DNA of 64,000 bases from Brachionus plicatilis (GCA_010279815.1 QEOQ01000694.1:694423-758422); one strand, 5' to 3'. Positions 36,232 through 47,856 are shown, numbered from the stretch's first letter. A program made the numbers and translations. Notes: generated by a model from the sequence alone, not told the origin.

Positions 36232-36486
36232 AGTGTTGGGCGGCGGCCAACTTTGTCGGGCCGGACTTGAACGGCCGGTTGGCCGGTCAGTATAAACGGA
36301 CGCATTTTAGACCGTCCGTGAATTGGCCGTCCGTCTGCGGACTGGTTTTTAAAAGGCCGATCTTTCCAGGGCCGGCCACCAGACAGACCGACCGTGAAAT
36401 GGCCGGCTAAATTTTAGAAGACCGTGTGGTGACCGGCCGACTGACGGACCAACCGTGTGCAGACCGCCCGGCCACAAAACGGTCCA
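36232..36486. repeat. 250-bp GC-rich block of ggccgg/gaccg motifs
   Basis: It starts tagtgttgggcggcggccaa and then repeats ggccgg, gaccg and ccgtc on both strands with 3-20 bp spacing, before returning abruptly to AT-rich sequence at about 36487. The tgttgggc opening is like hAT ends, and GC-rich subterminal motif clusters occur in some hAT elements. No opposite end was found, so this is inference. Confidence 0.5.
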
Positions 36487-39106
36487 AAAAAAAGTCGTAG
36501 TCGTTTAAAAAAAATTCATAGGCATCAAAAGTAGCATTTATTTATAATTTAAAAAAAATATTAAATTTGATTTTAATTTAAGAAATTTATTTCAAATAAT
36601 TTGTTTTGATTAATTTGTGAAAAATTGTTGAAAGAAAATAAAAGAATTAAACTTTCAAAATAGATTTTCATCATCGATTTTTATAAATTTAATTTTTTAA
36701 TTTATTAAAATCTTTTTTAATAAAAAACTTTCCAAAATTCTGAATTTTAGATTTATTTATAATTAAACGATTTTTGAAAAATATCGAAAAAATTAGGGGT
36801 AATAATGGGGTTGTGAAGTTCGTTTCAATTCAGAAAAACTTGAATAACTTTTTTACTAAAAGAGATAATTTAGTTCAATAAAATGCTTAATTATAAGCAA
36901 ATTTGCTTAATTCAGTAAAATAAGTCTGCAAAATACTCTGCAATTTTATGCATTTTGCACGCCATTAAAAAGTATTAAAATCAATTGTGCACTTACTTTG
37001 CAGGGTTTTTGCAGACACATATTTTCGGATTAAGCAAAGTTGCTTTAACATTCAGGGTTGGGAAAACGAAATAAAAAAAATATTCGAATATAAACAAAAA
37101 AAATTCGAAATTATTTTTAATTTTGATTGATAATTGAAATTAAGAAATGATTTCGAAACTAAAAATTTTGATTTTGAATACCAAAAATAATGTCGATGTC
37201 GAAACTCACTTTCGACATTATGTTTTTAGTTTCGAAATTAAAATTTTGATTTTGAATACCAAAAATAATGTCGATGTCGAAACTCACTTTCGACATTATG
37301 TTCTTAGTTTCGAAACTAAAACTTCAATTTTCAGGTTGAAATAGCTTTTTTATTTTTTGTGCGTATTTGAATTATCTTTTAAAATACCATATTAATTGTC
37401 CCTTTAGAATAGCACTTATAAAATTTAAGTTTTTTTATTTTGAATGAAAATTTGAAAAATTGTGTATATTTTGACTAAAAAAAATTATAAATTAATAGTA
37501 AAAAAAAACTTTTTTGAACAGAAAAAAAAATGTCGTCAAATCAAAAAAATCAACCGAATAAAAAAAATACTAAACGAAGTTGGGTATGGGGCCATTTTCA
37601 AAACAAGCTAAATGATGCATCCAAAACAATTTGTAAACATTGTAATGCCCAGTTAGCTTTTCATAGCAACACAAATGGCATGATAACTCATCTAAATAGT
37701 GTACATAAGTTATTTAAACACGATAAACTTAATAATTTGCCATCAGGATGTCTTTCAGAAACTGATTCAGAATATGAAGACGATAGAGAAGTTGAAACTG
37801 TTCCGTGTGACCTGTCAACAAAAAAAAAAGAGAAAATAGAGAAAAGTGTTGTTCAATTTTTAATAAAGACTAGTCAACCACTTTCGTTGGTGGAATCAAA
37901 TGTTTTTAAAACGATGATTTATGATTTAAATACAAAATATACTTTGCCCTGTAGGAAAACATTAAGAAACAAAATAATTCCACAAGCGGTAAGTCATAAA
38001 TTATACGATTGATATAAAATTTGCATAAAATGGAGGGCTCCTAGGACTAGTTGTAATTTATCAGAAAAATGATATAAATTATTTTTTTTATTTAAATGTT
38101 GAAAACTTTAATCAATCAGCTTGAAAATAGCACTAATTTTTAGCTGAGAATCATAGCTATAAGAATTTTTTTTTTTGGTCAATTTAAAATCAAGAAGAAA
38201 AAATTATCTTTTTATAAAAAAAAAATTTAACTGAATTTGCCAAAAAGAGAGCGCACGATCTCAAAAAGGCTTACCGACGAAAGTTGGCTATTTTTAATTT
38301 TAAATAATAAATAAATCATTCTTATTTAATTGAGTAGGTTGATGAATTAAAAACAAATATTAAAGAAGTATTTAATAACTTGCGAACCAAAGTATCGATT
38401 ACTTGTGATAATTGGTCTTCAAACAGTCAAAGTAATTATCTTGGAGTAACGTGTCATTATGTCGATACAAATTGGATTGTAAGAAAGAACGTAATTTCAT
38501 TAAAATATATGGACGAATCAAAGACATCCGATTATCTTTTTGACAGTCTAAATTTGGTCTTTAATGACTGGAATATCCAAAACAAAATTTTCTCTATTAC
38601 AACGGACTCTGGTTCTAATATATTTGGCTGTATAAATAAATTAGATGAATCGGTTTTAAAAAATCCTTGTGCTGCTCACCGGCTTAATTTATGTGTTAAT
38701 GATATTTTGAATGAAACAAAAATTAAAACAAAAGTTATTGATGGTTTGGAAAGGTTTTATGTAAAATCATTTACCGATGATGGTAAGCTGAGACAAAATC
38801 GGAGATGGTTAAGATTGTCAGAATCAAAAATGTCAGAGTAAAATTGTCAGAAATAAAAAAGTCAGAAAAAAAATTGTCAGAAAAAAAAAAGTCAGAATGT
38901 AAAAAAAAACAAAATTGTCAGAAATAAAAATGTCAAACCAATCCTGATTTTTGCTTTTACTTTTTTCTTATTGGAAGATAAATGTTTTTTTTAATATACT
39001 TATTTCTAATTCTAATATTAATTAAATTAAATTGAATCCTAATTTATAAAAGTTAATGAACATCAATAATAAAATTTTTTATTGAAATTTAATTAAAATA
39101 GGTATT

Positions 39107-39403
39107 TTGATATTCATTTCACCAATAGGTATGAAAATTTTAGAAAGCGCTACAAGATGGCATTTTGATGGTACCTTCAAGACTTTTCCGACTCATTTCC
39201 ATCAGATATTGTCAATTCATTGTCTTTATCAAAATAGAATGGTTCCAGCAGCTTACATTTTGCTCCAAAACAAAGAGCGAGAAACTTATATTAAAGCTTT
39301 TACAAGCGTAAAGGAAATTTTAGTGATCAATAATTATACGTTTAGCGTACAGGATACTCTCACAGCTAGTTCCTCGACTTTGAGCGGGTTCCTATTTCTC
39401 TAA
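39107..39403 (+). pseudogene. MULE transposase fragment (first catalytic Asp only)
   Basis: Reads RWHFDGTFKTFPTHFHQILS followed by YQNRMVPAAYILLQNKERET. D-G-T-F-K with the downstream V-P-x-x-x-x-L-x-x-N-K-x-x-x-T-Y is the classic opening of the MULE transposase domain. The frame ends soon after, and the second Asp and the Glu are absent, so the enzyme is not functional. Confidence 0.8.
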
Positions 39404-39420
39404 ATCTTTTAAAGCTCGAT

Positions 39421-39965
39421 AAAAACCAAGAATTAAATAATTTTCATATAACAGAATTCCAAAACCTTATATTTAAAAAATATGGTTCAAATGATTTTTT
39501 TATGCCCGATTATTTTCAATTGAGGGTCTTCCTTTTAATCCTGATGTACTTGATGAATCAAATTTTATCCAAGTTGCTCATGCTAAAACTCACTGGGTCG
39601 TCATTTCAAATTATAATCCAAGTGAGCCTGCTTGTTCAAATAATTGGTACATTTACGATAGTTTAAATAATCCCGGTTACTATTTATTCACTATTAAAAA
39701 TGTACTAAAAAGAATAAATGGTGGGTCTAGATTTATCAAAATTAATCATATTCCAGTCTCTAAACAAAATGGGTCGATTGACTGTGGCTTGTTTGCGCTT
39801 GGTTATGCATTGGCTCTAGCAATGGTAAATTATTTTTTGATCAAAAAAAAATTAGAGATGAGTTCAATTTTATAATTCAAAATAAATCTCTTACTTTATT
39901 TTCTCATTCATTTATTGATAATTATGTTTTTACAAAAAATGAAATTAATTTCGACTTAAATTAAT
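39421..39965 (+). pseudogene. Ulp1/C48-like cysteine protease in MULE, one frameshift
   Basis: Two frames join near 39520. They read NFHITEFQNLIFKKYG ... FMPDYF and then IEGLPFNPDVLDESNFIQ, AKTHWVVISNYNPSE, NWYIYDSLNN and KQNGSIDCGLFALGYALALA. His (THW), Asp (YD), Gln (KQN) and Cys (DCG) keep the order of the Ulp1/SENP catalytic residues. In other organisms such proteases ride on MULE elements. The frameshift makes this copy probably inactive. Confidence 0.72.
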
Positions 39966-42900
39966 ATTTTATTTCTGATTTTTTTAAATAATAATTTTTG
40001 TGATCTTTTTTTTCATTTATTATATTTCTTAAAAAAATTAACCAATAAAAAAATTATCGCTATCTCTTTGATAAAATTGTCAGACCTGACAATTTTTTTT
40101 CTGACTTTTTTATTTCTGACAATTTTACTCTGACATTTTTGATTCTGACAATCTTAACCATAATCACAAAATCTTATTAATTATGATGTTAAATTAAGAA
40201 TTGAAAAATTGAATGAAATAAAGAACGAATTCAATTGTTTAATTACTAAGTGTAGACACTTAGTTGGCTCTTTTCGTCATTTCTGACAAGTTGCAAAATA
40301 ATTTAAAGAATAAACAGGAAGATCTTAAATATGAGCATAAAATAAAACTAGTTCAAGATGTTTCAACTCGATGGAACTCTACATTTGACATGTTAGATTC
40401 TTTATGTACCAACAAAGATGCTCTAATTTCACTTTGTTTAGAGCCAGAAAACAAAGTGATTAAAGACTTTGTTCCATCAGATTCAGAATTCAATTTAATA
40501 AACGAATTGTGTGACTTGTTATTGCCATTGAAAAATATAGCAAATTTATTTAGTGGACAAAAATACTGTACTATATCTTCATTATATCCAGCTATTTATA
40601 CACTTTTAAACGGTGAATTAGGTTCAATTAACTTGGAATTTATTAATACAAATAAGATTAGAGAAGAGCTTCAAGAAAAATTAGCCGGTCGTTTTGGATT
40701 TATGTTTAAAAATGATATTTATTTGGCTGCAACATTTATGGACTTTCGAATGAAAAATTTTGAATTTGTTTCCGACTTAGTCATTAGAAAGGACTTAATA
40801 ATGAGAGCAAAACATCATCTTAAAAGTCTCCAACCAATTCAATCTTTACCTGGATCACCAAGCACTTCGTCTAGTCCATTATTAAATGGCACGCCTTCTA
40901 TTAGCATTAGCCAACGTGAGATAGAATCACCACCATCTGGTTCAAATAATATACAAAGTTCGGTATTGGCTAATATTTCTAACCTTGCTTCTTCACCAAT
41001 TTCAACCAACACAAACCATATAAATACAAATAAAAGAAGAAAAGTTGTTAAAAATTTAATTGAAAATTATATGGATAAAAGTTTGAGATCAGAACCACTC
41101 AGTGTGAATCAATTAAGCGTTTTAGACGAAGAAATAGAAAATTATTCAAATCATCAGGTTTTTATTGATCATGAAAAAAAAAAGGAAATAGAAAATTTTG
41201 GTGCTTTTTATTTTTTTAAGCAATATGGAAATGCATATCCAATATTATCCAAAATTGCGAGTTCTTTGTTGACAGTTACTACAACCTCAGTACCATCCGA
41301 AGCTTTATTTAGCCAAGTAGGCCTTATCCAGACTGATTTAAGGAATAGATTAAATCCACTAATGCTCGAAAGTTTGACACTTTTAAAAGAAAATTAAATT
41401 ATATCTGTAAAAAATTTGTTAAAACTAAAAAATGTTTGACTAAAATATTAAAAAATAATTTATTTTACAAAACTCTCTTGAATTTTAAATTTTTACTAGT
41501 TTGGATACATTTTTTTACATAAAGAAATTCAACTTTTAATTTAATATAAAAGAACAAAAAATAATTTTAAAGTTTTTTAAAACAAATTAATTAACTAATC
41601 TATTTTTTTGTTTGTTTTTTTAATAATAATTTATAATTTCTATGTCCGTGTAAAATTTACAAAATTTGTTAAAAAAAGTTAGGTAGGGTTTTTTTAACTG
41701 ATAAAACCGCTAAATAATTAATAAAGATCCTAAATAAAACAATGAACAAAATAAATTTAATTTTCAAAGCATAATTACTTAATTTTAATTGATTGATTTA
41801 TTTTTTCAAAAGAAAAAAAATTTTCTGAATGTTATTTTATAAATTTGAATATATTAATTAACTTCGAAACTTAGTTTTAAAATCGAAATTGTTATTTGGA
41901 TGTCGAAACTGAGTTTCAGTGCCGAAATTTTTATTTGGATGGTGAAACTGAGTTTCAGTTTCGAAATTTATTTTCACTTTTCGAAACCATTGAATTATGA
42001 TTTTGTTCAATTTCGAAATCAAAAAATCGAAATCGACACTATTTTTTAACAAAATTTCGAAAGTGTCGATTTCGAATTCCCAACCCTATTAACATTAAGC
42101 ATTTTACAGAACTAAATTTTTCCTTATAGTAAAAAAGTTATTCAAGTTTTTCTGAATTGAAAAGATCGAATTAAAACGAACTTCACAACCCCGGTAATAA
42201 TTAAAAATTCCCTAATCCAAAAATTTGATTAATAATAAATGCTACAAGTTGGTTTTAATTTGTATTTAATTTGTATTTGTAGTTATGATCACTGTTCGAC
42301 GGAGGACTAATTTCTAGAAAGTATGACTTGAAAATAATTTAATTAATTATCATGTAAATTAGCAATTTTAAATAAAACATTTCGGACTCCATTGAGCTTA
42401 GACTAAGTAACCTAAGATTCAAGGTAATCAAATGAAGAACTTTTTTATTCAAGTTGAATTTCCTGTGTTAAATTCCAACTTTTTTTTCATTATTTATATT
42501 TAAAATTTTTTTTCCTTATTGTCGACAATAAAAATAGGAAGAATAAAGATTTTTATCGTTATTTTTAATATAGAAAACATTTTCATTATTTTCGCTGATA
42601 TAAAAAATAGTATATAATGAAAGTACATAATTTTTTACATAGTATAAAATTAGTAAACAAAACATAATAAACAATAGATTTCGAAATGATAAAAATATTA
42701 CTAAAAGATATATTAAATATTCTACTAATAAAATTTTGATTATGACTACAATTTTTGGTGCATTTTTGGTTAAAATAATTAAAACGCTCCATTACTTGAT
42801 TTCAAATTTTTTGACCTAAGAATTTATTTTGGATCATTTTTTCATAAATAATTTTATGAAAATTCTAAATATTTGCCAACAAACAAATTTAAATTTCTCT

Positions 42901-43014
42901 TCGCATCACAAAAACGTCCTTAAGTTTGCTTATACGATAGTGGTTCGTGGTTCAAATTATTAAGATTGTACAATTTTTTCAATTATCGATCGTTATTAGG
43001 TTAATAGCTTTTTC

Positions 43015-43300
43015 ACTTTAAGGAATAAATTAGTTTTGTAAAAAGCTTAATGCAACTTTTCTTAATCCGAAAATAGATAACTGTAAATTAATTGCACAGT
43101 TGATTGGAATACTTTTAAGGGCGTGAAAAATCCAGAAAATCTTTGAATTTTTACCCCGATTTATTCTACTGAATTAATCATGAAGTAAATTAGTTAAAAA
43201 TTAAGCCATTAACAAAACTGAATTATAACTTTTAGTAAAAAGTTATTTAAACCTATCTGAATTGAATATATCGAATTAAAAAGAAATTTACAGCTCGAAT
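43015..43300. repeat. diverged copy of the fold-back family at 36805
   Basis: Blocks in the order gcaacttttcttaatccgaa, gcacagttgatt-gaatact, gggcgtgaaaaatcc, actgaattaa and aaaagttatttaa-cctatc match, in inverted orientation, the half of the element at 36820-37045. Overall similarity is roughly 70% by eye. Only one half-element is visible. Confidence 0.6.
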
Positions 43301-43565
43301 ATTTTTTATTTATTTTTTATTTATTGCTACAAGTTAGTTTTAAATTGTACTGTATTAGACACCAAGTATTTTCAAAACCTTATTCACAGCCTTCATTCGT
43401 CCTCATTTAGAATATGCTGTACCATAGTAATATTTGAATGGTGTACAATAGAATATGCTGCCACAATAAAAAAAATAAATTTATCAGGAATTTTAATTAT
43501 TTTAAAAACTAATCCGTGGATTCCTTAGATTCAAGTTTACAAATTAAGATTTAAGAGAGGCAGTA

Positions 43566-44340
43566 ATATTTATAGTGCGTGCAACAGCTACCTGACGAGT
43601 GTCAGTTAGTACCTAGGAATAGTAATAGTCTTTGGCTGGTCCCGGTGGTCGGTTCCCAGCTTACGGCAGAAGATGTGATAAAGCGGCAACTTCGATATCA
43701 CTGGAAAGTTAATTAACTTAACCATAAAAAATCTTTGTATTTTTTTTATTGTTTTTAAAAGTTTACAAATAAAAATTTTAGAAGAATCAATTAAAAGAAG
43801 GATGAAACAATGACTTATTTTAATCTATTTTAAAGAATAAAGCTTTTATTAAAAATACATTATAAGCCACCATAACTCTGCCGTAAGCCGGTCCCAAGCC
43901 CAGGATGAGAAAAGAGGAGGGTGGTGGCAGCCACACTATGTGGTCTTCTACGAGTCTGAAGAAAAGCTGTATTACGGGTACATAGATCTACGGGTCTTTG
44001 TCCTAGTCTTGTCGTATGAGGGTGCCGCTGGCTTGACCATCATCCAGTATAGAATCTTAACAGAGCGAGAACTTGTTTTACAGCTGACCCTCTTTGGATA
44101 GCCGTAACTTTGGAAGCACTAAAGTTAAGGCATTCTCTCTTTCAAAATTGAGAATGTCGCTTGGTTTGTGGTTCCAAGCTAGTCTAAATAGTAGCCGAGT
44201 TCGCAGCCAAATTAAAAGTGCTCGGATGAGTGGCGCTGTTTATGATGAACGTCCCACGTGCTTCTTAGGGGAAGACGCCGTCATAACTATGCCGTATGCC
44301 GGTCCCAAGCCCGGATGAAAAAATAGGAGGGTGACAAAAA
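43566..44340. repeat. GC-richer repeat region with two ccggtcccaagccc units
   Basis: Two direct copies of about 53 bp (43871-43923 and 44282-44333) share cataactntgccgta, gccggtcccaagcccngga and a following aggagggtg. A partial inverted relative (tggtcccggtggtcggttcc ... gcttacggcag) lies at 43635-43672. The 350 bp between the copies is much less AT-rich than its surroundings and has no convincing protein match. I suspect a retroelement untranslated region, but cannot name it. Confidence 0.5.
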
Positions 44341-45701
44341 TTTTACGTAAAAATATTTTTAACTATTTTAATTTAAAAAAAAAACAGATCCTTGAAAAAC
44401 GAATAGTGTTATTTCCACGAAAAAAAATAACAGTTTATTTCTTTGAAACGCTTTGCTACAGGTTCCAAAAAATGAATCCTTCTTTGGTTAGGTGAAAGCA
44501 CCGATGGGATTTGAGCATTTGATCTACTTTTTTCCTTGTCTTTAACTTCATGCCAAGTTGAATTGTTTGCGTAAATTACTTTTAAATATTAATTACATAC
44601 AAAGTTTTTATAAAATTTTAAATCGACTAATTATTTAAGAATCTTAATGTGACTTGTAAATCAGATTTTTTTTTATTTTTCAGCTTGTCTATGAGGCTTA
44701 AAATTTTTTTAAAAAAATAAACAAAAGGAATACATAAGTTATTGATTCAAGTTCATTAAGAAACATTTTTACCTTATTCTCAAACGACATTTTATGAGTT
44801 TTAATTTATTTTTATTTACAATTATTATTAAGAATATCATTCTACTTATATAATTTTTTTTCGGAACTCAAATTTTGCACCATTAATTTAAATTTTTTAA
44901 AAATTAAAAATACTGTAATTCGCGCATTTTTTAAATCAACTTCCCAAGCTTTTAAAATTATCAACGTTCAAAGTAAAGCTGCTTTTAAACATGTCTCCTT
45001 AAATTATTTCACATGCAAAATTTTAAGGCAACTTGAAGTTCATGATCATTATCAAATGATCAAAATTTAATTAATTAAAATTTTAATAAAAATGATGAAA
45101 CTAGATTTTTTTATTTTTTTTTTTAGATTAAACATAAAATGTTTATTATTTTAATTAAAAGAAAACAAATATTTTTTTTTTCTGATTGACCTTTAATTAA
45201 TTCTTCTAAAATCTTAATTTGAAAATTTTAAAGACAAATTTAAAATCGACATTAAGTTATCCAAATAATGACTTTAAATGATATTTTTTTATTAATTAAA
45301 ATATATGACGACGAAACAAAGTTAAATTTTGTATTGCAAAATTTCAAAATATTGATTAAGAATTTTATATACTTCAGAAAAAAATTCATATCATTTTCTA
45401 TCTAATTATAGATTAAACAAACGCGAAATCATTTTTGATACCACACTTTTTTAATAAAATACCACAATTTTTAAGTTATATACCACAATTTTATTAAAAA
45501 AAACAAAATTTATAAAAATATCCATTAAAATTAAGAGAAACCTTTTTTTTTAATATTTCAACACAAATTTATTAAAAAAAACACAAATATTAAAAAAAAA
45601 CTATATTATTTTTTTTATTTCACAAAAAATTTTTTTTACCACATAATAATTTCAAAAAAAATTTATTTAAAAAAAACAAGAAAAAAATTATTATTTTTAT
45701 A

Positions 45702-46282
45702 CAGTCAACTCTCTTTAATTCATATTAAAATAGCCCTCTTAAAAATCAATCCGGATTAAATTAAACGATTAAATGAATAAACCGGATCTATTTTAAAATT
45801 TAAAAAAATACGGATTAATTTACAAAATTTTTATTAAAAAAAAAAACTTTTTGAAATTTAATCAATTTAAATATATTATAAAAATTTGACTTTCGTGATT
45901 AATAAAATTGTCTAATTTAGTTTAAGTTAATACGGTATCTTTAAAAAAAATTACACGGTTTTTAAAATAAGATAAATTTTCAGAATCCTTATCATTAAAT
46001 GAACTAGAACTTTCTATATATTTACAAAACATTTTTAAATCCTTCAAACGCCTTATCAAAGGGTATTTTTTGTATGTACGGATTAACATAAAAATAATAA
46101 ATGATTTAACTTAGCAAAGTGTAAAAAATTTTGTACGAATGTCGAAATAATCCGTATAACAAAATCCGGTTTAAAAAATAAAATTCCATGCAAGAGTATT
46201 ACATAGAGCCCTGAGCCTTTAATTTTGATACGAATAAAAGAGAAATAAATAAAAGCATAACCGAATTAAAGAGAATTGACTG
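45702..46282. repeat. 581-bp pogo/Tigger-like MITE with TA flanks
   Basis: The ends cagtcaactctctttaattc and gaattaaagagaattgactg are inverted with one mismatch and lie between TA dinucleotides (45700-45701, 46283-46284). The inside has many ccggat/atccgg motifs. It is inserted in the MULE-like element above and is therefore younger. Confidence 0.8.
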
Positions 46283-46452
46283 TAGTATCTTCCTTTCGTC
46301 ATATTACTGCCACAGTTGAATCGCTGTCAAACGCTTCGTTCTGATCTGATTGGATTCTTGGTCTTTTTGACAATACTTCATCTTCTGAATCTTAAATCAA
46401 TAAATCATAAAACGCAAACATTTAATTTTCTCTTTGACTGCAATCGGAATAG

Positions 46453-46802
46453 TTACAAAATCTTCTTCTTCGGGATGATTCGAATGCTCGTTGTCCGATA
46501 CGTGCAACGTACCACGTGTTTGACCAGCTTTGACCTGAAAAAAAATGGCTTTTTTACAGCCTTTTCGCTGATTTTTGCAATTGTAAATATAATGTCACAG
46601 TCGGCTAGTCGATTGGTCAAATGAAAATGCCAAGCGATATTATCGAACCTAAGATCTTTAATAAGCCGCTTGAATTCATCTAACGATTCGCAACCATGCA
46701 AAAAATCAAAAGTCCTACCTGTGCTTCTTTTGTTTTTTTTAAAGGTTCAGCATCTTCAACTGTGTCGTTAAAGTTTTTTTCTAAAATGCTTTCACTGGTC
46801 AT
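46453..46802 (-). pseudogene. broken ORF of the MULE-like element
   Basis: The minus strand starts MTSESILEKNFNDTVEDAEP (from 46802). After a one-base shift it continues GRTFDFLHGCESLDEFKRL, IKDLRFDNIAWHFHLTNRLA and HVVRCTYRTTSIRIIPKKK to a stop at 46453. An acidic start followed by an F-x-x-x-x-E-F-x-x-x-I-type helical segment resembles the N terminus of MULE or SWIM-type transposases. No catalytic part is present. Identity is tentative. Confidence 0.4.
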
Positions 46803-47119
46803 TTTAAATTTTTTTAATTTTCATGAAATAAAATTATTTCTATTTTACTTCCACTTATTATATTGAGTAATTTCAACATTTGTAAATATTGTCAAAAATT
46901 AAAAAGAATGAGTTATTTAATTAATTAGTGGTCTTCTTAATCAAATAAGTGTCAATTTTATATAATGGATTTTTTTTTTTTTAATTAAGTGTTAATCTTT
47001 ATTTTTATGGATTATTTTAAAAATTGTGTACATTTATTTAATAATTATGGTATCATTTTAAAAAATTGTGGTATTCTATTAAAAAATTGTGTAACTGATT
47101 TTAATGGGCCTTAAACAAA

Positions 47120-47640
47120 TAATGTTTAATAAAGTTTAGTCCTTTATTATTAAAAAATTGATAAAAAATATTTTTTTTAAATCAAAAACTAAAAATTTTG
47201 ATTTGAAATTTACATTTGATCATGAACTTTAATTTACCAACTCCCAAACTCGTGTACAAATTTTATAACATGGCCAAGATTTTTGCTCCAAAGCAATCAT
47301 TAAAAAACTGAAAAGTGTTTTTTATATATAGTTGAGAACCCTTCTTTATTTGTGACCAAAGTTGAAATTAATCTCATTTTTGTTAGTAAATTATTTATTT
47401 TTATTTCAAAAAAAAAATACTGCTTGAGATTGTTTTTTTCCCATCTTATTAAAAAAGTTTAGACAATTTTAATTCCAATTTTTTTATTAAATTGCTTAAA
47501 TTTTTTTAATTTATCAGTTTAAATAAAAGGCTTTCTTAAGCTTGAAAATTTAATATTGATTTTTTGCTAATATTTTAAAATATTAGATTATTTCTTCAAC
47601 TTTCTAGTTTACTATTTCTTTCTTTAGTTAAGCTTACCAG
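47120..47640. other. AT-rich spacer, nothing recognised
   Basis: No open frame, paired ends or RNA gene visible. Confidence 0.4.
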
Positions 47641-47644
47641 ACTA

Positions 47645-47856
47645 ATGGCTTTTTTAAGAGATGTACTTCCAAAGTTGTTTCGATATAAACCATTGTTTCG
47701 TAAGTCAAAACCTTAACTTTAAATTCTTTTGTTTGAAGTCTTGATCAGAAAGTTTATTTTTTTTAAAACGCCTACTTTTTGGCTTCTTATTTAGGAGTCA
47801 GACTTGTGCGGAAGTCTGTAGGTCAAAGTCAATTTATTGATTTGAAAATGGCTTAA
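47645..47856 (+). CDS. possible two-exon micro-gene, 38 aa
   Basis: Exon 47645-47699 (MAFLRDVLPKLFRYKPLF plus one base) ends at a gtaagt donor. Exon 47795-47856 follows an atttag acceptor and continues RVRLVRKSVGQSQFIDLKMA to a stop, in the right phase. A further plus-strand frame ending at a stop near 47991 reads RRIINVAMILTDELPFQQDI. Both stretches have more mixed codons than the background. I do not recognise the product; it may be a decayed gene or element exon series. Confidence 0.3.

Larger units (their letters stand above)
38801..40165 (+). mobile_element. short MULE with Ulp1-like protease (innermost level of nest)
   Basis: The terminal inverted repeats at 38805-38880 and 40086-40161 are identical over 76 bp and built from spaced gtcag motifs (gtcagaatcaaaaatgtcag and so on). 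The direct repeat acaaaatc flanks the element at 38793-38800 and 40166-40173; an 8-bp TSD fits Mutator-like elements. It lies inside the hAT coding sequence. It carries two broken genes: a MULE transposase start and a Ulp1-type protease. Confidence 0.88.
37530..41397 (+). pseudogene. hAT transposase, interrupted by a MULE and one frameshift
   Basis: Exon 1 (37530-37988) holds a BED finger: KRSWVWGHF, CKHC, then H-x5-H-type ending HLNSVH. A GT-AG intron (37989-38337) follows. Exon 2 begins VDELKT and has the RNase H-like core CDNWSS, TTDSGSN and CAAHRLNL. The frame breaks at 38800, where a MULE lies, and resumes exactly in phase after its TSD (LINYDVKLRIEK ... KCRHLVGSFRH). A single extra T near 40287 shifts the frame, and the rest (40290-41397) includes VSTRWNSTFDML and a complete hATC domain (FGAFYFFKQYGNAYP, SVPSEALFSQVGLIQTDLRN). 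Apart from the insertion and one shift the gene is nearly intact, implying fairly recent activity. Confidence 0.88.
37053..42088 (+). mobile_element. BED-type hAT transposon with 8-bp TSD (middle level of nest)
   Basis: The termini cagggttgggaa and ttcccaaccct(a) are inverted, and ttaacatt occurs exactly on both sides (37045-37052, 42089-42096). Subterminal regions are rich in tcgaaa/tttcga motifs; a 79-bp unit at 37151-37308 is tandemly doubled. The interior is a transposase gene interrupted by a MULE at 38801-40165. Confidence 0.9.
36805..42195. mobile_element. fold-back element split by the hAT insertion (outermost level of nest)
   Basis: The left arm at 36805-36900 (ggggttgtgaagttcgtttc, cagaaaaacttgaataactt, aaaatgctta) is the inverted counterpart of 42097-42195 (cattttacagaactaa ... 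aagttattcaagtttttctg ... gaacttcacaacccc). The hAT at 37053-42088 sits between the arms with a perfect TSD. Removing it restores a short palindromic element. A diverged relative of the left half lies at 43015-43300, in inverted orientation. Confidence 0.75.
45422..47110 (-). mobile_element. MULE-like element with 9-bp TSD and taccacaat subterminal repeats
   Basis: The ends are inverted: aaatca...taccacacttttttaat on the left and attaaaaaattgtg...tgattt on the right, with ataccacaattttt repeated inside both. The direct repeat ttaaacaaa flanks at 45413-45421 and 47111-47119. A 9-bp TSD is typical of Mutator-like elements. It contains a broken reading frame and a nested pogo-like MITE. Confidence 0.7.

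Noticed and set aside
37147..37344. 65-codon plus-strand frame with internal repetition
   Set aside because: The repetition is the 79-bp subterminal tandem unit of the hAT; no protein is needed to explain it.
43566..43720. Hammerhead ribozyme suggested by ctgacgag
   Set aside because: I could not find the paired GAAA core and closing stems in the right order.
44094..44318. 74-codon plus-strand frame in the GC-richer repeat
   Set aside because: It ends inside the direct repeat unit and shows no domain; likely chance in GC-richer sequence.
46316..46624. 102-codon plus-strand frame
   Set aside because: It is antisense to the better minus-strand frame of the MULE-like element and has no recognisable motif.
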